Source: Acanthornis magna
Taxonomy: Eukaryota > Chordata > Aves > Passeriformes > Acanthizidae
Direction of reading: 5' to 3'
Assembly: GCA_036785705.1 (NCBI GenBank)
Contig: JAWUZG010000070.1
Span: forward strand, 4,103,001 to 4,167,000
Length of the DNA stretch: 64,000 nt
Shown here: piece after piece, positions 31,936 to 45,193 of the stretch
How positions within the stretch are numbered: position 1 is the stretch's first letter
Layout of the letters: every line of letters begins with the position of its first letter
Translations under genes and position numbers: made by a program
Notes under the pieces: generated by a model
Seen by the model: the letters and a program-made list of their open reading frames with translations, nothing else
The model's database searches: none
Told to the model about the DNA's origin: nothing

Positions 31936-34729
31936 ATAACTCACGTGTTTCCAGAATTCAAGTTCCAGAGGCTTTCTTATCCTTGTTCTAAAACCTTAAT
32001 AAGTCTTTTGAAAGTACTAAACAGTTTTACCTAGATCTATACCTCAGTAATGGCTGAGAACTCAAACCAGTTTGTCCAAAGCATAAAAAATCCCATTGCC
32101 TTTGTAACAGATGACAAAATGAAGAAAAACAGTAGCATCCTTTACATGAAGGACTCACTAGAAACCTCAACCAGCAACACAAAGTAGGCAAGCCTTGACC
32201 TGTCTTATTCTTGCTATCCAGCGCTGCATTCGCCATTGAATAATACAAGCTGGTTTTCTACGTGTTATCAGAGCCAATACTGTTGGATGTGTTCAGAGAA
32301 AGTCTAAAACCTTTCAATTCTCTCCCAACTGTCTAATCAGAATGGGTAATTTTGTCCCCGAGATGGCAAGCGTCAGTTAAACTGGATGTGGTTGTGGCTG
32401 CAGGGTATCAGTGACTCTTTCATAAGCAAGATGCAAACCAATGCCTTTCATCATTGCTGTGCTGTAGTTTCACCCCCGGCCCCTCTCTCTTTTCCTGGTT
32501 ATATGGACACATTAAAGTTATACAAAACTCCTCTGAAATACCACGCCGCTGAGGAAAACAACAGGTTTAAGTTCGGACAGTCCCTATTTTACTGGGGAGA
32601 CAGGCAGCCACTGTCCCACCAGTCCTGCTGTGTCTCGCTCCGAGCTATTAACAGTAAGCAGCTGTGGATAACTCAGCACTGAGGAACTATGCACTTACTT
32701 TGCCACTGAATACTTACTATCAGATTTCCCATCCCTGAAATCAGCTCCAGTGAAACCGAAACATGAGATCAGGAAAAGATAGCAAGGAGAAGCTATGGCA
32801 CTGGCAGTTCTTCCCTTTTTTCAGGCCCAGTCTGGAAATGGATCAAGATGCCTCTTTTTTTTCAAGGATGCTTCTGTTGTCCTTTAGCCTGGAACACTGA
32901 GACAAAAGGCATGCAGCATGTCACAGTCTGGATGGTTTGAAGCTATAGGGAGACTTTTTCTACAGTTTTCACCCATAACATTAAAAGAAATTTAAGGTTT
33001 TCAATTTCAGAGATGTGGAAACATCATTAAAGATTTAAGTGTATTATTGGTCTGGAAAGTAATTTCACAAAAATGAGAATTCAGGATTGCTAAACTATTG
33101 TAAGTAATTTTATTAAATCATTTACTTAAACCATACCATAAAATCTGAGAATCAGACTGGTTTGTTCTCTATCATCATCAGTAATGATGACCTAGTAGGT
33201 TAAATTACCTTCCTTAATAGAATCAATTCGGTTGGAAAATTTATTCTCTAGTGGTACCTATGCAATGCTGCTGAAAACAAATGTCATTTCATACATTTCA
33301 GACCTAATTTGGAGTTAAAACTGATGAAGTAAATAGAATTTATCTAAATCCATATGATTTTTTCACCTATATGAAAAAAATCCAATAAAACCCCTGATCT
33401 CACTTTTGAAGTTCTCACTAGATTTTTTTCTGTTAGTTCTAAAACTAAGAAAACACATAGTCAGCCATCAGCTTGGGAGATTATTGGATACAGAACCAAC
33501 ACATGCTCTATAGAAGGCTAGTTCAAATCTTTCAGAGACTATTATTACATTTGTTTTTTAATTATTTTGAGACTGGACTGTTCCCAGAAATTGCTACTGG
33601 AGGTCTATAAAAGCCCCTGCTGAACAAACCGTGCAGATCTCCTGTCTCTATCTCATAGCACATCACATTAAGACAATGTGCAATTCCAGAAATCCTAAAT
33701 CCTATCCTAACCTTTTCATTTACAGGATGTCCCTAAAATATGGCCTTGCTACAAGCTGCCAGCAAGAATCAGAACAAACCTTTCTCTAGGGGAAGATGTG
33801 GGCAATACTGGGTATGTTCTTCAAAGAAAAGACTATTTCATCACAAGCAATAGTTCATAAAACTCTAAGGATTATACATTTTCGAAGGCGCCTCTTTTTG
33901 TTGAAACTGTTTTTCTTCTTTTAATTTCATTTGTATGTCCTTCAGACAAAGTTACAGGTTTGGTTTTGCACATCAGCAGGGTCCTAAGAGCTATTTACAT
34001 TAAAAAGATTACTTCCTTTTCTTGTCTTGCTTATGTATAATTACTAAAATCTTCTTCAATATTTAGCCCACTGTATAGTGAAAATCTATGAAAAACAGTT
34101 TACGACTCAGTTTAAAGCACTTCACAAGAAAAATGAAAATTATATTTTAAAAGTTTGCATTTGATTGAAATGAAAGCAAAGACTTTGGTATAAAAATAGC
34201 AGTCAAACATTGAAGAAATTATGTTCTTCTCAAAAAAAATTGTGTGTCAGATTAGAAAATGCTACATGAAGAGAAAGAAAATATGTAATATTTCAGGAAT
34301 CAGAACACTACTGAAGAAAGTGTTCAGTGTAAGAAGAAACACATCAGTGTTGTGACTCAGCTACATTTCTAGTACAAAAAGCTAAGCCCAATAGAAACCT
34401 AAAAGAGGGTCCAGCAGAAGTGAATACTGATATTTTGATTAAACAGTCTCAATGGCAATTAGAAAATGTTATTGGAGTATCCCCTTTAAACACCGTCCTA
34501 TAGGGAATGAAAGCAGCAAAGAGTTTTCAGGATATCAGACTGATGTAGGTGTTGTTATTCAGGGAAAACAATACAGTAATGTTAAAATCCTGGGCATGCA
34601 TTCATTGCTGGTTATCTTGTAAGTACCCCGTGTTAATAGATACTTCCTACAGGGACTATCCACTATTACCTCTTTCAGCTCAGGCATGGGGCCACAATAA
34701 AGGAAGGATTATTTCCCTGCTGGTTTCTT

Positions 34730-34797
34730 GGTTTTGGTTGGGTTTTTCGGGTTGTTTTTTTGGGGAGGTTTTGGGGGTTTTTTTGGTTTTTTTTTCC
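34730..34797 (+). repeat. G/T homopolymer-rich tract
   Basis: Alternating runs of G (up to 5) and T (up to 9) on the plus strand with several GGG blocks. Loops of 6-10 nt make G-quadruplex formation possible but weak. An open frame running through it is an artefact of this composition. Confidence 0.7.
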
Positions 34798-36250
34798 ACT
34801 AAGGTGACTCAGGTTGTGAATCAGAGCACCCAGAACCAAAATGGGTCCTGGCAAGTTGGGGAGGCTTCTGGGAGGCCATTAGGGATTGCTGAGCACACGG
34901 ATCATGCCACTGAATCTCCCTTTTTCCTTCTGTTGAGCACTGACCTCCCATGTAGAGGCTGTGCTACCCCTCAGGCTGCTTTCAGCACACCATGCACAAA
35001 GAGAGGTCCTGACACCTCATGCTCTTTAATGTTTCCAAAATATTCTTAGGTGAAAAGGAGTGTAAATCCAATTCCAATTCATATATGTGTTATACCCTGC
35101 AGAGGATAGAAGGACTGGGAGTGCTTCACTCCTTCCTAACCCTTTTAAACATCACTGGCAACTGGTAAGTCCACAATGACAGCCCCTGTTGTCTCCATGG
35201 TCCCTAACTCCCACAAAAAGAGGACAAAAATCAACCACCACAGAAGGCATTCACTGCCTACCTCAGAGACCCTTGGCAGAGTTTACTGGCATATTTGCAA
35301 AGCAAAAAAAGTCTATTTAGGGACAAAAAATGATATGCAAGAGAGAGTACTTAATGTTTTATTTACTTAGAAGAGACTCTGGGTCTCGAGAAAAGGGTAC
35401 TTGCCTTAAAGCCAAGGTCCTGATCTCTTGTTAAGTTGGTCCCTACTAGCTAAAACCAGTTACTTTCCCTGAAACTCAGTAAAACAGAAATTTTTTTTAA
35501 ATGCTTTACAATCCACATGTAGGAAGTTCTACACAAGCCACATATTACGAAAGCAAATGTGTTTTAGAAAAATGGCTGTGGCTGCTTTGTCCAAAAAAAG
35601 ACTTTCTGGCTAGTTCAAGTCTCTAGATTTCCCAGTATCTGCAAATTGTGAGACTCCTCTGCTTACTCTCACTGGCGGTTGCTATTTTGGTTTTCTAATG
35701 AAATCAACATTCTGGCAACTCGATCTGGAACATTTACAGGAGGTAGATGTGGTGTTCTGAGAAAACTGCTGTGATGTTTCAGTTGGGGAATTTCAATTAT
35801 CTTTTTAATTCATTTACTACTGTCTAAGATGCATGAGAGTGGAAGATTGCACTACCTGTTCTTAACATTAAAAAACCCCAAGACTTGATTATCCTGCTGT
35901 AATTGCTACATAATGAACTGTAACATAAAAACAAAGATGAGGTCTTATTATAATCTGCTGAATAATGTATCACATATAAAGCTCTGTGAATAAACATTAG
36001 GCCACCAGTCTGAGAAAGGACAGCAGAAAGTTAAACGATCCTTTCTGTGTTTGCTTGCTGAATGTATATAATTTCTCAGACATAGATATAGTTCACTTTT
36101 ACATTCAAAAGCATCTGAAGCAGCTTTACTTTCATTGGCTTTCATTTTACATTTCCTGCTTGTGCTTAAAATTTCTGATGTGTTAGTGGAGTCTTGCTAT
36201 AGAGCAGCACTCAAATAAACTTACTGTCATTAAAAGAGTAACTGAGCTGA

Positions 36251-36293
36251 TTCTTTGTAACAAACTGAATCAATTTCTTTGTAACAAACTGAA
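36251..36293. repeat. Tandem duplication, 24-nt period
   Basis: The 19-mer ttctttgtaacaaactgaa occurs at 36251-36269 and again at 36275-36293. It is followed by a 7-bp hairpin, actcaat-ttg-attgagt. It is a simple local duplication. Confidence 0.85.
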
Positions 36294-39200
36294 ACTCAAT
36301 TTGATTGAGTTCCTGAAGATTCAAATACTTCTGTGTTCTTACATTGACTGTGCTTCTGCTTTACTCCACCATTTATGTTGAAGTAGAAAATCTACCTGAG
36401 CATGGAAAAATTTACAGACCAGTAAAGCATCTCTGTTATTTTTAAAAATATCAGTCTTGATTAAAAAAATATTTTTCAAAATACAGGATTTGTGCTATCT
36501 GGATACCTTTAGTATAAATCAATTGATGCCTTCCCCATGATCAACAAAAATAAGCATCAGAATTAAAATTTTTAAAAACCCATCATGTTATTTTTATATT
36601 GTAGAAACATCAAAGGGATAGGAGATGCAGCTGGCATTAAAATTAAGGGCAGGAGCAAAGTTCTACGTCACGCTTGGTATCACAACATGCATGGTAGATT
36701 TGCACTGTGGAGGCACAGAGAACATTTGTTCAGCATTTGCAGACATGGGCAGTTGTCTGAAAACAGGCAGATTCATGTCAAGGCCAGCCACACAGTACCT
36801 CAGCATCAAAAGCAGAAGCCTGTACCAAAGGCAGAAGGAGCTGACAAGTCTGGAAGCTGCTTCCTGGCAAGAAGATGCCGTGCAACAGGCAAGGCTGTGC
36901 GATCAGCAGGGGTTAAACATCAAGGTGTTTTTGGAGGGCAGATTTCTCCAATATAATCTGCTCCACTTGGAAAGGGATTAGTTCTCATAGAGCTGGAATT
37001 CTTGTTCCTATTGCCAGGAACGAAGATAGCTGGATTGCTTTTTAATCTATTGCAGTTATTTGGATGGGGCGGGGGTAAGATTTCACGCGGGGAGGTCCTT
37101 GTTGTGTCACCTCTGCTTCTCTGGTAAAGCCTAACCAGAGCCATTCAGGGGCAGAGTGAGCAATGCTCTCTGCCTTTTGCAGGCAGAACTTGATGCCAAA
37201 GCAGCTTTTTATGCTGTGTCCTTTTGCCAGATGCTGTAGTTGGAAGCACCAACTTCACACCCACTGGGGCAGACACGCAGAACAAAATACTTCACTGTAG
37301 TTGTAAAGTGAGTGTTAGAAACTGCCTCACAAGTCTTACAGCTTATTATGTAATACAGAGGAAAGGGGAAAAAAAGGATACTCTAGGAGGACTCAAACTA
37401 TCAAACTATCAAAATACAAGCAGAGAATTTCAGAAGATTTCATATTTCTCAAGGTTTCACTGTATATATAGCAGCTATTTTTCCCATTTTCCAGGCCCAT
37501 ACCAAAAAATGAGAGTTTTCAAGCATAAAAACAGAATTCAAACTTCCCAAGACCCGTACTGCCTTACAACTCAGTTGTTTTCTGCTTCTCCTGTTCTTGT
37601 TTTCAGTATGGAAAAATTCACTCTTAGGAGCCTTCCAAGCAACAAACAATACCTGCTTTAAACTGCAATGCAAAAATAGTTTATTTTATGCTGGACTGTG
37701 GCCATGCATGTAATTGAGCTCTTTCTAAGCAACGAGTCCAGGGGAGTTAATCACCTCTACACTTGCTAACAGGAAACAAGATTTAAAAGATGAAATCTGA
37801 TGCAGGTGAGTATTCATCAGACTAATGTTAGATTTTCATGTTCAATCTTCAGTTCCTCATTAAACCATAATTTTAAAATGTAGTAGATTATTTGGGCCTA
37901 ACTCATACCTCAGCTATGATTAAAATGTATTTTCCGACTGAGTATGATATGGTTACTCTTGATTAATTTCACTTAATTTCACTCACATCAGAGGAGAGTT
38001 TAGCACGGTGTATTTCTTCAGCCCAACAAGTTGACGTGAAATGTTCTTTCAATAGGAAGAGGGGAGATCATAAAATCTGACTGTCCAAGATGAACAGCTG
38101 GATAAAAGGTGCTGTGTTACTCAGCTGCCACCTTTCAATGACAATTCAAAGAGCAGGATGAAGCATTAGGGCAGAGGTGAGGGAAGTGAAACACCTGCTT
38201 GCATTACTTACATGTTCCATTCAAGGCTCTCCCAAGCTTTGGCAAAGAAGATCAGTTTTGATTCCCATAGGCTCTGTTATGAAGAATGTGATGCAACATC
38301 TCCCTGCCAAAACCAGAAAGAAAATTACACATAAATAGTTTTCTTTTTATTTTGGAGTATTTTATCAGAATTTTTCCAACCACTGAAGCCAAAAATGTAG
38401 TCATCCCATCTCCTGGGAATCAAAATGAAAAGGAAATAGACACCTAAGAGTCTTTCCAAGTCCCAAGAGTAAATTAATTCTTGCTTGCTTAAACACAGGG
38501 ATAAGTAAAAACAGCAGTGGAATGACACCTGGAAACATGAATTCTAGCCCAAAACCTTGCTTCTAGATTAACAAGAAACAGGTAGTAATTCTAGTGTCAC
38601 AAGAATTTTTTCCATGTTCACAGACCTTGCAGTGAACGTGTTTTACTTTTTCTCACAATGAAATCTTGTAGCTATTTTGTGTATTAATTTTTGGATGTAA
38701 TCTGGAATCCTTGTCTTTTCATAAAGGAAAACTTTCACAAAAGATTTTTGTCCATGAAGTCCAGGAAAAAAAAAAAAAGTTATTTCTCTTTAGCCAGTTT
38801 AGGAAAGTATTTCCTGGTTATCTGAGACTGGCTGTAGTAGGAACAGGTAGGACAAACACCAAAGAAATGTGAGAATTCTCCAAATTCTTGTCTCTCTGAG
38901 TTCTCCATAGATTTTTATGTCTTATATTTAATGGTGCAGGTATTTGGCTGCAGAGGGCCTGTGATATGTACGTGCTTTGAGAGCTGGTCATTAATCTATC
39001 TTTTAACATGTTGAATTGTGGTTACATTCTCTACAAAAATTTCTACTTACTGTGGTATAATTCAGAAATGCTCAATGATAACAACGTTGTTTCTGTGTTT
39101 TGGAGGAACGGGGATTCTTTTGCCTGTTTGTTTGGGGTGTTTTTCCTCACAACAGATCCAAAACTCCTAATCTAGGATGACACGCAGTAACCTAAGTGCT

Positions 39201-40146
39201 GAGAAATATCCTCCTTGTACACTTCTGCTTCTTCTGCTTCTTCCACTGCACTTCATTTGAAGCTGGGTTAAAAAACAGGACTAGTTCTAAAATTCCAACC
39301 CATCACTCGGTACCTTGTCTCATAATCCACATTAGGAATTAAATTTTACCTTTAATGGTGAGGAACTGCTCATGCCTCCTATAAGTGTGAGTAGTTTCCC
39401 TGTCTGGCCTTATAGGTAGCTAATAATTACCTATGATCTGCATTTTAATATCTTTTCACTAAGAACTTGCTATTACTATTTTTAGTACCTTTGCCACTCA
39501 ATGTCTGTATTTTCAGTGAGCAAACCCTCTCATCTGGCAGTGCACTGCAAAGTTCCTAATGCAATCAAAACATCTGGATTTTATTAATTTGTCTTGTAAG
39601 ACAAGAGAATTTTGATGGGAAAAAAATGAAGAGAATCAGCTTTAATGGATGTTAGCTGGAGCCAGGCATTTGAACCTTCCATCAATATATTTAATTCACA
39701 TTGTCATTTTATACCTCTTTTGAAAATGAAATCCTTTCCATGTGTCTCTGTTCCTTGTTGCTTCTTGAGTCAGGGGAACAAAACTTAAAGATAGCAATTA
39801 AGCAGAAATGTGTCTATCTACTTCGGTCAGGTTTGTGGAAAATGATGTTTAGATTTGCCTTCAAAATTTGCTTTTACCTTATCTAACTTCTGAATTTTAG
39901 GACTATGAAACAAAGTATGTTATTAGGCAGTGATTTGGGAAAATCTGTGCTGAAGTGTCTGACATTGCCCAGTTTGCAGAAGCCACTTAAAAAATATAGT
40001 TATTTGAAGGGATATATTGAAAAAGGTCATCTTCCTTCATTTGGAAGAGACTTTGTGTCATGATTTCTCAAGTGGCCTGGCTGTGATTTTATCTTTTGCT
40101 CCATTTCACCAGCTATATATTTACAAGTGGGGCTTTTTTAACATAT

Positions 40147-40190
40147 AATAAAAAAAAAAAAACCAAAACCCCCCACCCCTCCCCAAACAA
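40147..40190 (-). repeat. A-run followed by C-blocks (G-rich on the minus strand)
   Basis: The plus strand has about 13 A, then ccaaaacccccc, acccc and tcccc. The minus strand reads GGGGAGGGGTGGGGGG and then TTTTGG, three long G-runs with one-base loops plus a GG, a plausible G-quadruplex. Confidence 0.7.
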
Positions 40191-40789
40191 GTAAGTGTTG
40201 GCATTTTTTTCCTTTTTTCTCCCTGCTGATTCTCCCATTTGGCTAAAATCACATTCTACAATAAATTGGGTAGTTTATTAAATTGTTTACAGATGATACA
40301 GTTAAATCTACTAGAAAGCTGTTAAAACAGATATTTTCAGGGGACTAGATTATGTTGATTTTAATGTGGAAAGAAATCATATATGAAAAGAAAATGAAAT
40401 GCAGAAAAAGGAGGAAGTCACACCATCTGGGTACTTACAGCAGTAAAATGCTGCCCATAAATTAGAGATCATGATATCCCCTTTCCCTCTGTCTCCTCCT
40501 CATTACTAAGGAATGGGTGGAAATGTTTGCATTTTTAAAGAATCCACAGACCTAGGATACTACTGTAGGGAACTTGTAGGTGAAATGAAAGCTTTTCTCT
40601 TATTGCTGGATGAAAAGACAAACATATGTCTTACTTCTTCTCACATTTGGAGAATGTCTTCGGAAGTCAGCTGCAGAAATACTTGATTTAAATTAGATTT
40701 TAGATAAATCCACTTGTAGTAAAACTGTTCAGTATCATAAATTATTATTACAATACAAAAAGAAAATATATGGACAAGTGGCAGCAGAA

Positions 40790-41780
40790 GTGGTCACCAA
40801 GACCACACAGAGCTTTAAAGGAATTCAAGGCTGAACCATTACTGAGATTAGAAAGGGCCGTTTTTTAACTAAAGTGTTCCAAAAGAGACTCAGAAAACAA
40901 CAAGCCTGTCAGCCTGATATCTATCCAAAACAAAGAGGTGGAAGCTCTAATATGGAACAGTGGACATCTGGATAAATATGACTTATCTGGGAAGAGTTAA
41001 AAAGGTTTTCATAAAAGGAAGTCCTGCCTCACAAACATAAGGCAGTTCTTTGAGGGGATCAAAAAACACGTGGATAAGGGTGATCTGATTGATCTTGGAT
41101 TTACAAAAGGCTTTCAACAAATTCCTTCACCAAAGGCTTTTAAGAAAACTAAGCAGCCATACCATAACATGGCTTAGAAGTATAAGGTGATGCACATTGG
41201 GGAAAAAAACATTAATTCACATATAAAACTATGTGCTTTGAACTAAGCAGCATCAGACAAGATTTTAAGACTTTGAAAGATAATTCCAGGAACACATTAA
41301 CTCAGCAGTGTCTGAAAAAGCAAATTAGGTGTTAGCAGTGTTTGGGTTAGCAACTAGAGAACAAAATAGATATCATCGTGTTACTGCACAAATCCCAACT
41401 TTGTCTGCTGCCTGATTGCTGTGGGGTGTTGCAGACCCTCATCTCAAATAGGGCTTAGAACTATAGATGATGTAGAGAAAGAAAACGAGGAGAATCAAAG
41501 GGAGCTTTTCTATAAAGGATGGCTAATATTCTATTCTCTGTTTGAAAAAACGTGGGTATGCAAAATGTCTGTAAAATAAGTGCCTGGGAAGTGTGCCTGG
41601 GGATTGCTTGGTCAAGTTTTCCCTGATCCATGAACCAGGGGACAGCAAATGAATCTGTAGGATCCAGATTCAAGGCAGAGAAGATGTTTCTTTATGTCAC
41701 TATTTAGTTAGGGATGACTTCCTGCACTAAGCTGTCGATGCTACAAGTTTTGTGGGCTCAAGAGGAAACAACATGCAAAA
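40790..41780 (+). mobile_element. Ancient CR1 LINE fragment (reverse transcriptase end to 3' end), decayed
   Basis: Weak but collinear matches to amniote CR1: gtcctgcctcacaaac, then cacgtggataagggtgatct, an aaaggctttcaacaaattcc-type block (the KAFD region), then aaggtgatgcacattgggga and finally atgtttctttatgtcacta. All are in the expected order on the plus strand. No frame stays open, so it is inactive. The edges are approximate, and it is much older than the two copies near 31 kb. Confidence 0.7.
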
Positions 41781-44700
41781 GTTCATGGAAGAATTCCTGC
41801 TACAAAGTACAGAGGTGCCACATCCAGCTGAGGAAGTCTTTGAATAGAGGCTGCCTGAGGAAAGAAATGCACCATTTTCCATGTTCCACTCTCCACCTGC
41901 TGTCAAAGACAACATTTCAGGACAGGTAGTCTCACTTTGACTGTTCTACAAGTATGGCTATTCCTAGCTTATCACAGTTCATCAAGGCGAACGTGCTGGG
42001 ATTTTTGACTGGCAATTCTTGAGAGGAGATGAGTGAAGGGAGCTCGGAAATCTTGAAAAAATCTTTTGAAACAGATCTTATACAAGATCAGATTGAAACC
42101 AAAGCCTTCCCTGTATTTGGGCACAGATTGATGTTGGGCGAGTTCTGCCATGTGTCATTTGCCCAGTTTATAGGATTTTTTTGTGACATAAAAGTTTTAC
42201 CACTTGTTGCCTAGAACTGGATCTTTAGGTTTTAGTGAAATGATGGAGATGCAGTGGTGAAGTGGCTGTAGTTGCCATTAGCTTGAAATTTTTCAGTGTA
42301 TTTTGAAAATAATCTCAGAATTTATGCATTTTATTTAAATTCTAGAAATTACAGAGACCAAAAGGTAAACTCCATGGCTGACTCCACTTTTATCTTGATG
42401 TCCAGTTTGTGACCAGCATTTAGAAATCCCAAAGGATGCCAGAATATTCAAAAAGATAAGAGTAGTATTAAAAAGCAAAACGTGCTGCAGCATAAGCATT
42501 TAAGAAATTCATATAAGGCAATTAGGAATTGTTAAAGCCTATGGATTATTCTTTATGAGATTAAGACATCGGAAGCTTTGGCTTTCCCCATCATGGGAAT
42601 AGTTTAGTTACAGACTTCAAATGGTTTCCTCACTGCAGAGCAAACAAGAAATTATCCCTTAGAGGAAAGCAGCAATTTGTTTGGAATTGTTGTTACAGAA
42701 GTCCCTCAAGAAGCTGACTAGATAAAAGTTATTTCTCCTGGGTTTTTTTCCTGTCAGGATCACAGTTCTTGTCAGTTCAAGCAAAGAGTCCTATATCACT
42801 TTAGATGTACCAGGTTTAAAAAGCCCTAAAGCTTTGTCATACACCAACATCAAACAGATCCTGGTGTTCTGACTGGTCAGTTTTTCAGCTGAGCAATGAC
42901 TAGTCAAGGTTATTCTGTTCTAATACTTTACATCAGTTGTATGGTCAAAGGAGATAGAAGCATCTGTATCTAATACAAATTTCCATCACTTATATGACCA
43001 TCCAAAAGCAGGGGTGATTATCTTTAATTTGTTTTCTGCAATAAGTACATGAAGGAGTTCAGAAACAGAGATCAGATTTGATTATTCCTTTTTACCAAAA
43101 TGATAAGAGGCTAATACATGCTCAAAACACTCTAACAGTAATTAAGCATTTCATCACAAATTCGTAACACTTTAAGGACTGTTAATTTCATGAATTCTCC
43201 TAAAAGAAGTGTTTAATTTTTGTATTTAACAGAGTGTCATAGAGCATTTGTTGCAGCTATATACTGAAGAATGTTACAGTCATAAAATTATCTATTAAAA
43301 CTTGCATCATGAGGGAGAGAATTTTGACTAAAGCAAGATTCTGCCTGGGGAAAGACTAAAAATCTGTCTGCTACAGCAACACATCAACACTGCAGAAGAT
43401 AATAAGCAGTTAGCCACCTTGAACTATTTCAAATGAGGCGTCTGCACTCAAAGGCTGTCTAGCAAAGTCCCTTTAAAGGCTGTCCCCTTCTGTAGTATTG
43501 CTTCTCGGATAATATTTTCCTTAAGTATTTAATTATACGGCAACCTGTGCCTGTCTTGCTTCTCCAGGGCTGTTGACTTGTAGTCAATAAAGCAAGCACT
43601 CTTCCTCCTACTAAATCCTGTTATTGAGAGAGTGACATTTTCCTCTGTTTGATTAGGGATCTTGTCTCCACCCAGGCTTTGTGTTACCTTAGTGTCTTAG
43701 AGGACTAGTGAAGAGCTCAAGCTCCTAAAAGCCTCTCTACTTTTTCCAGCCACAATATTTCAGTTTAACAGAAGAGTCTGTCTCTACCTTGGTATTTTGC
43801 CTTTGAAGCATCACTCCAGGTGTTGCAGATTTTGCAGAATTGACAGATGCACTGGATAGGGGTAAAGCCTCAATGGTTACCTGCTACTTAGATGCAAAGT
43901 CATGTAATTTGAATGATGAGTGTTTCCTGTTGCCCTGACATCTCTAATAGTTTAGAACCAACCAAGTGAAAACACATCGTACAGAAATCCCAGTGAATTT
44001 ACACTGTGAGAATCTGATGCCTTCAGTATCCTGGATCTCAAAGCAAGAGGTGTTTCTTTCAGAAACTCTTCTTTTAGAAGTCCACACGTTAAAGATAGCT
44101 CACCTGCTGAACACCCTCCTTTAGAACCAGCACAGTTCAAAATGCAATGTGATTTAAGCCAGACTACCTGACTTTGGGCTGAAGTAAGTAGGAGCTTATG
44201 CTGTCAGTTGTTAACACTCAGCTAGAAGCATACTTATCCCTTGTTGAAGAGCAGTCACCTCTTAAACCACCCCAATGAATTTTTTTTTTGGTGCTTATGG
44301 TCAGGTTCCCCTTTACTGACACAATGCAAATCATCCATTGATAGCATTAATAGCATCCATGGAGAGATCTGATACTCCATTTCACTGATCCTCTTCCCCT
44401 CTCTGGTAGGAAAGGCAACAGGCTGCATAAGAACAGGTATTATTAGGGTCCAGTAATAATTCAGATCATTGCTAAATATCAGTGCACATTAAACTACTCT
44501 GAGGTCAGAGAGAGCTAGAAAAAGAAGCAATTCCAAAACAGGGAAATTATAAAGCTTTTCTTCTTTGTGGGGTTTTTTTTAGTTTTTTGTTTTTTGGGTT
44601 TTTTTTGCTTACATGCCTGCAGTGCTGCAGAAACTGCATGCGGAGTAGAGATGAAAATCCTAAAGCCAGTTCAATCTAAGTGCATCAGTTATTCAGAGGA

Positions 44701-44939
44701 TGTACGTGATGTTTCACTTGAGATTGTGCTTGCTTTGTTTGGAGAAAAATGCAAGAAATGGGTAAATTAGAGTTTAAAATGTCTGGCACCATTTACTAAA
44801 GTAAATTTATTTCCCAAATTGTCACAGGGAAATATACACTTCTTTTTGCTGTTGTTTTGATTCAGCTGTCAGGAGAATCATGTTTAAATGCAGCCTTCTC
44901 TGCCTCATGGCTGAGTCTCTTTGTGTGCACTCCCTCAAG

Positions 44940-45193
44940 TTCACTTACTTTACTTTGAAGGTGGGCTGAGCGTCGGAATCTGACGAAAGAGTGGGCTGTG
45001 CCCTCGCTCCGAGGGAGCTCTTACATTCCCCTCAATGACTACATTTGCTCGTGCAGTACACAGCAGCAGCAACAGTGTGGTGCTCTGGGTCTCCAGCTCT
45101 GCCGGGCAGACGAATCTGCAGCTCGCTGAACATCTGCAAGCCAAGCTTTTCATGTTCTCCTGTATGTGAATGCTGCCCAACTGCACCAGGAAA
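44940..45193 (+). promoter_or_regulatory. SYNPO2: SYNPO2 proximal promoter and 5'UTR (approximate)
   Basis: GC and CpG content rise from about 44,960 to 45,300 over the AT-rich background, as around a first exon. No clear TATA box, CArG box or initiator could be assigned. The 5'UTR nearest the start contains ATG codons at 45152, 45164 and 45170; the first opens a five-codon ORF ending at 45169, and the third is in frame with the main start, eight codons upstream. Confidence 0.5.

Larger units (their letters stand above)
31936..44939. other. SEC24D-SYNPO2 intergenic spacer
   Basis: About 13 kb of AT-rich DNA between two divergent genes. Apart from an old CR1 (40790-41780), a short tandem duplication (36251-36293) and homopolymer G/T or A/C tracts (34730-34797, 40147-40190, 44567-44607), no gene or RNA could be supported. 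A GC-richer patch at 36,600-37,110 is open in two frames but matches no family I recognise. Confidence 0.75.

Noticed and set aside
33219..33250. Possible CR1 scrap (agaatcaattcggttggaaa)
   Set aside because: It is only about 25 nt, with no collinear continuation; too short to distinguish from chance.
34549..35049. A 166-codon open frame on the plus strand upstream of SYNPO2
   Set aside because: It runs through a G/T homopolymer tract, has no domain or family resemblance, and lies in AT-rich intergenic DNA with no splice or promoter context.
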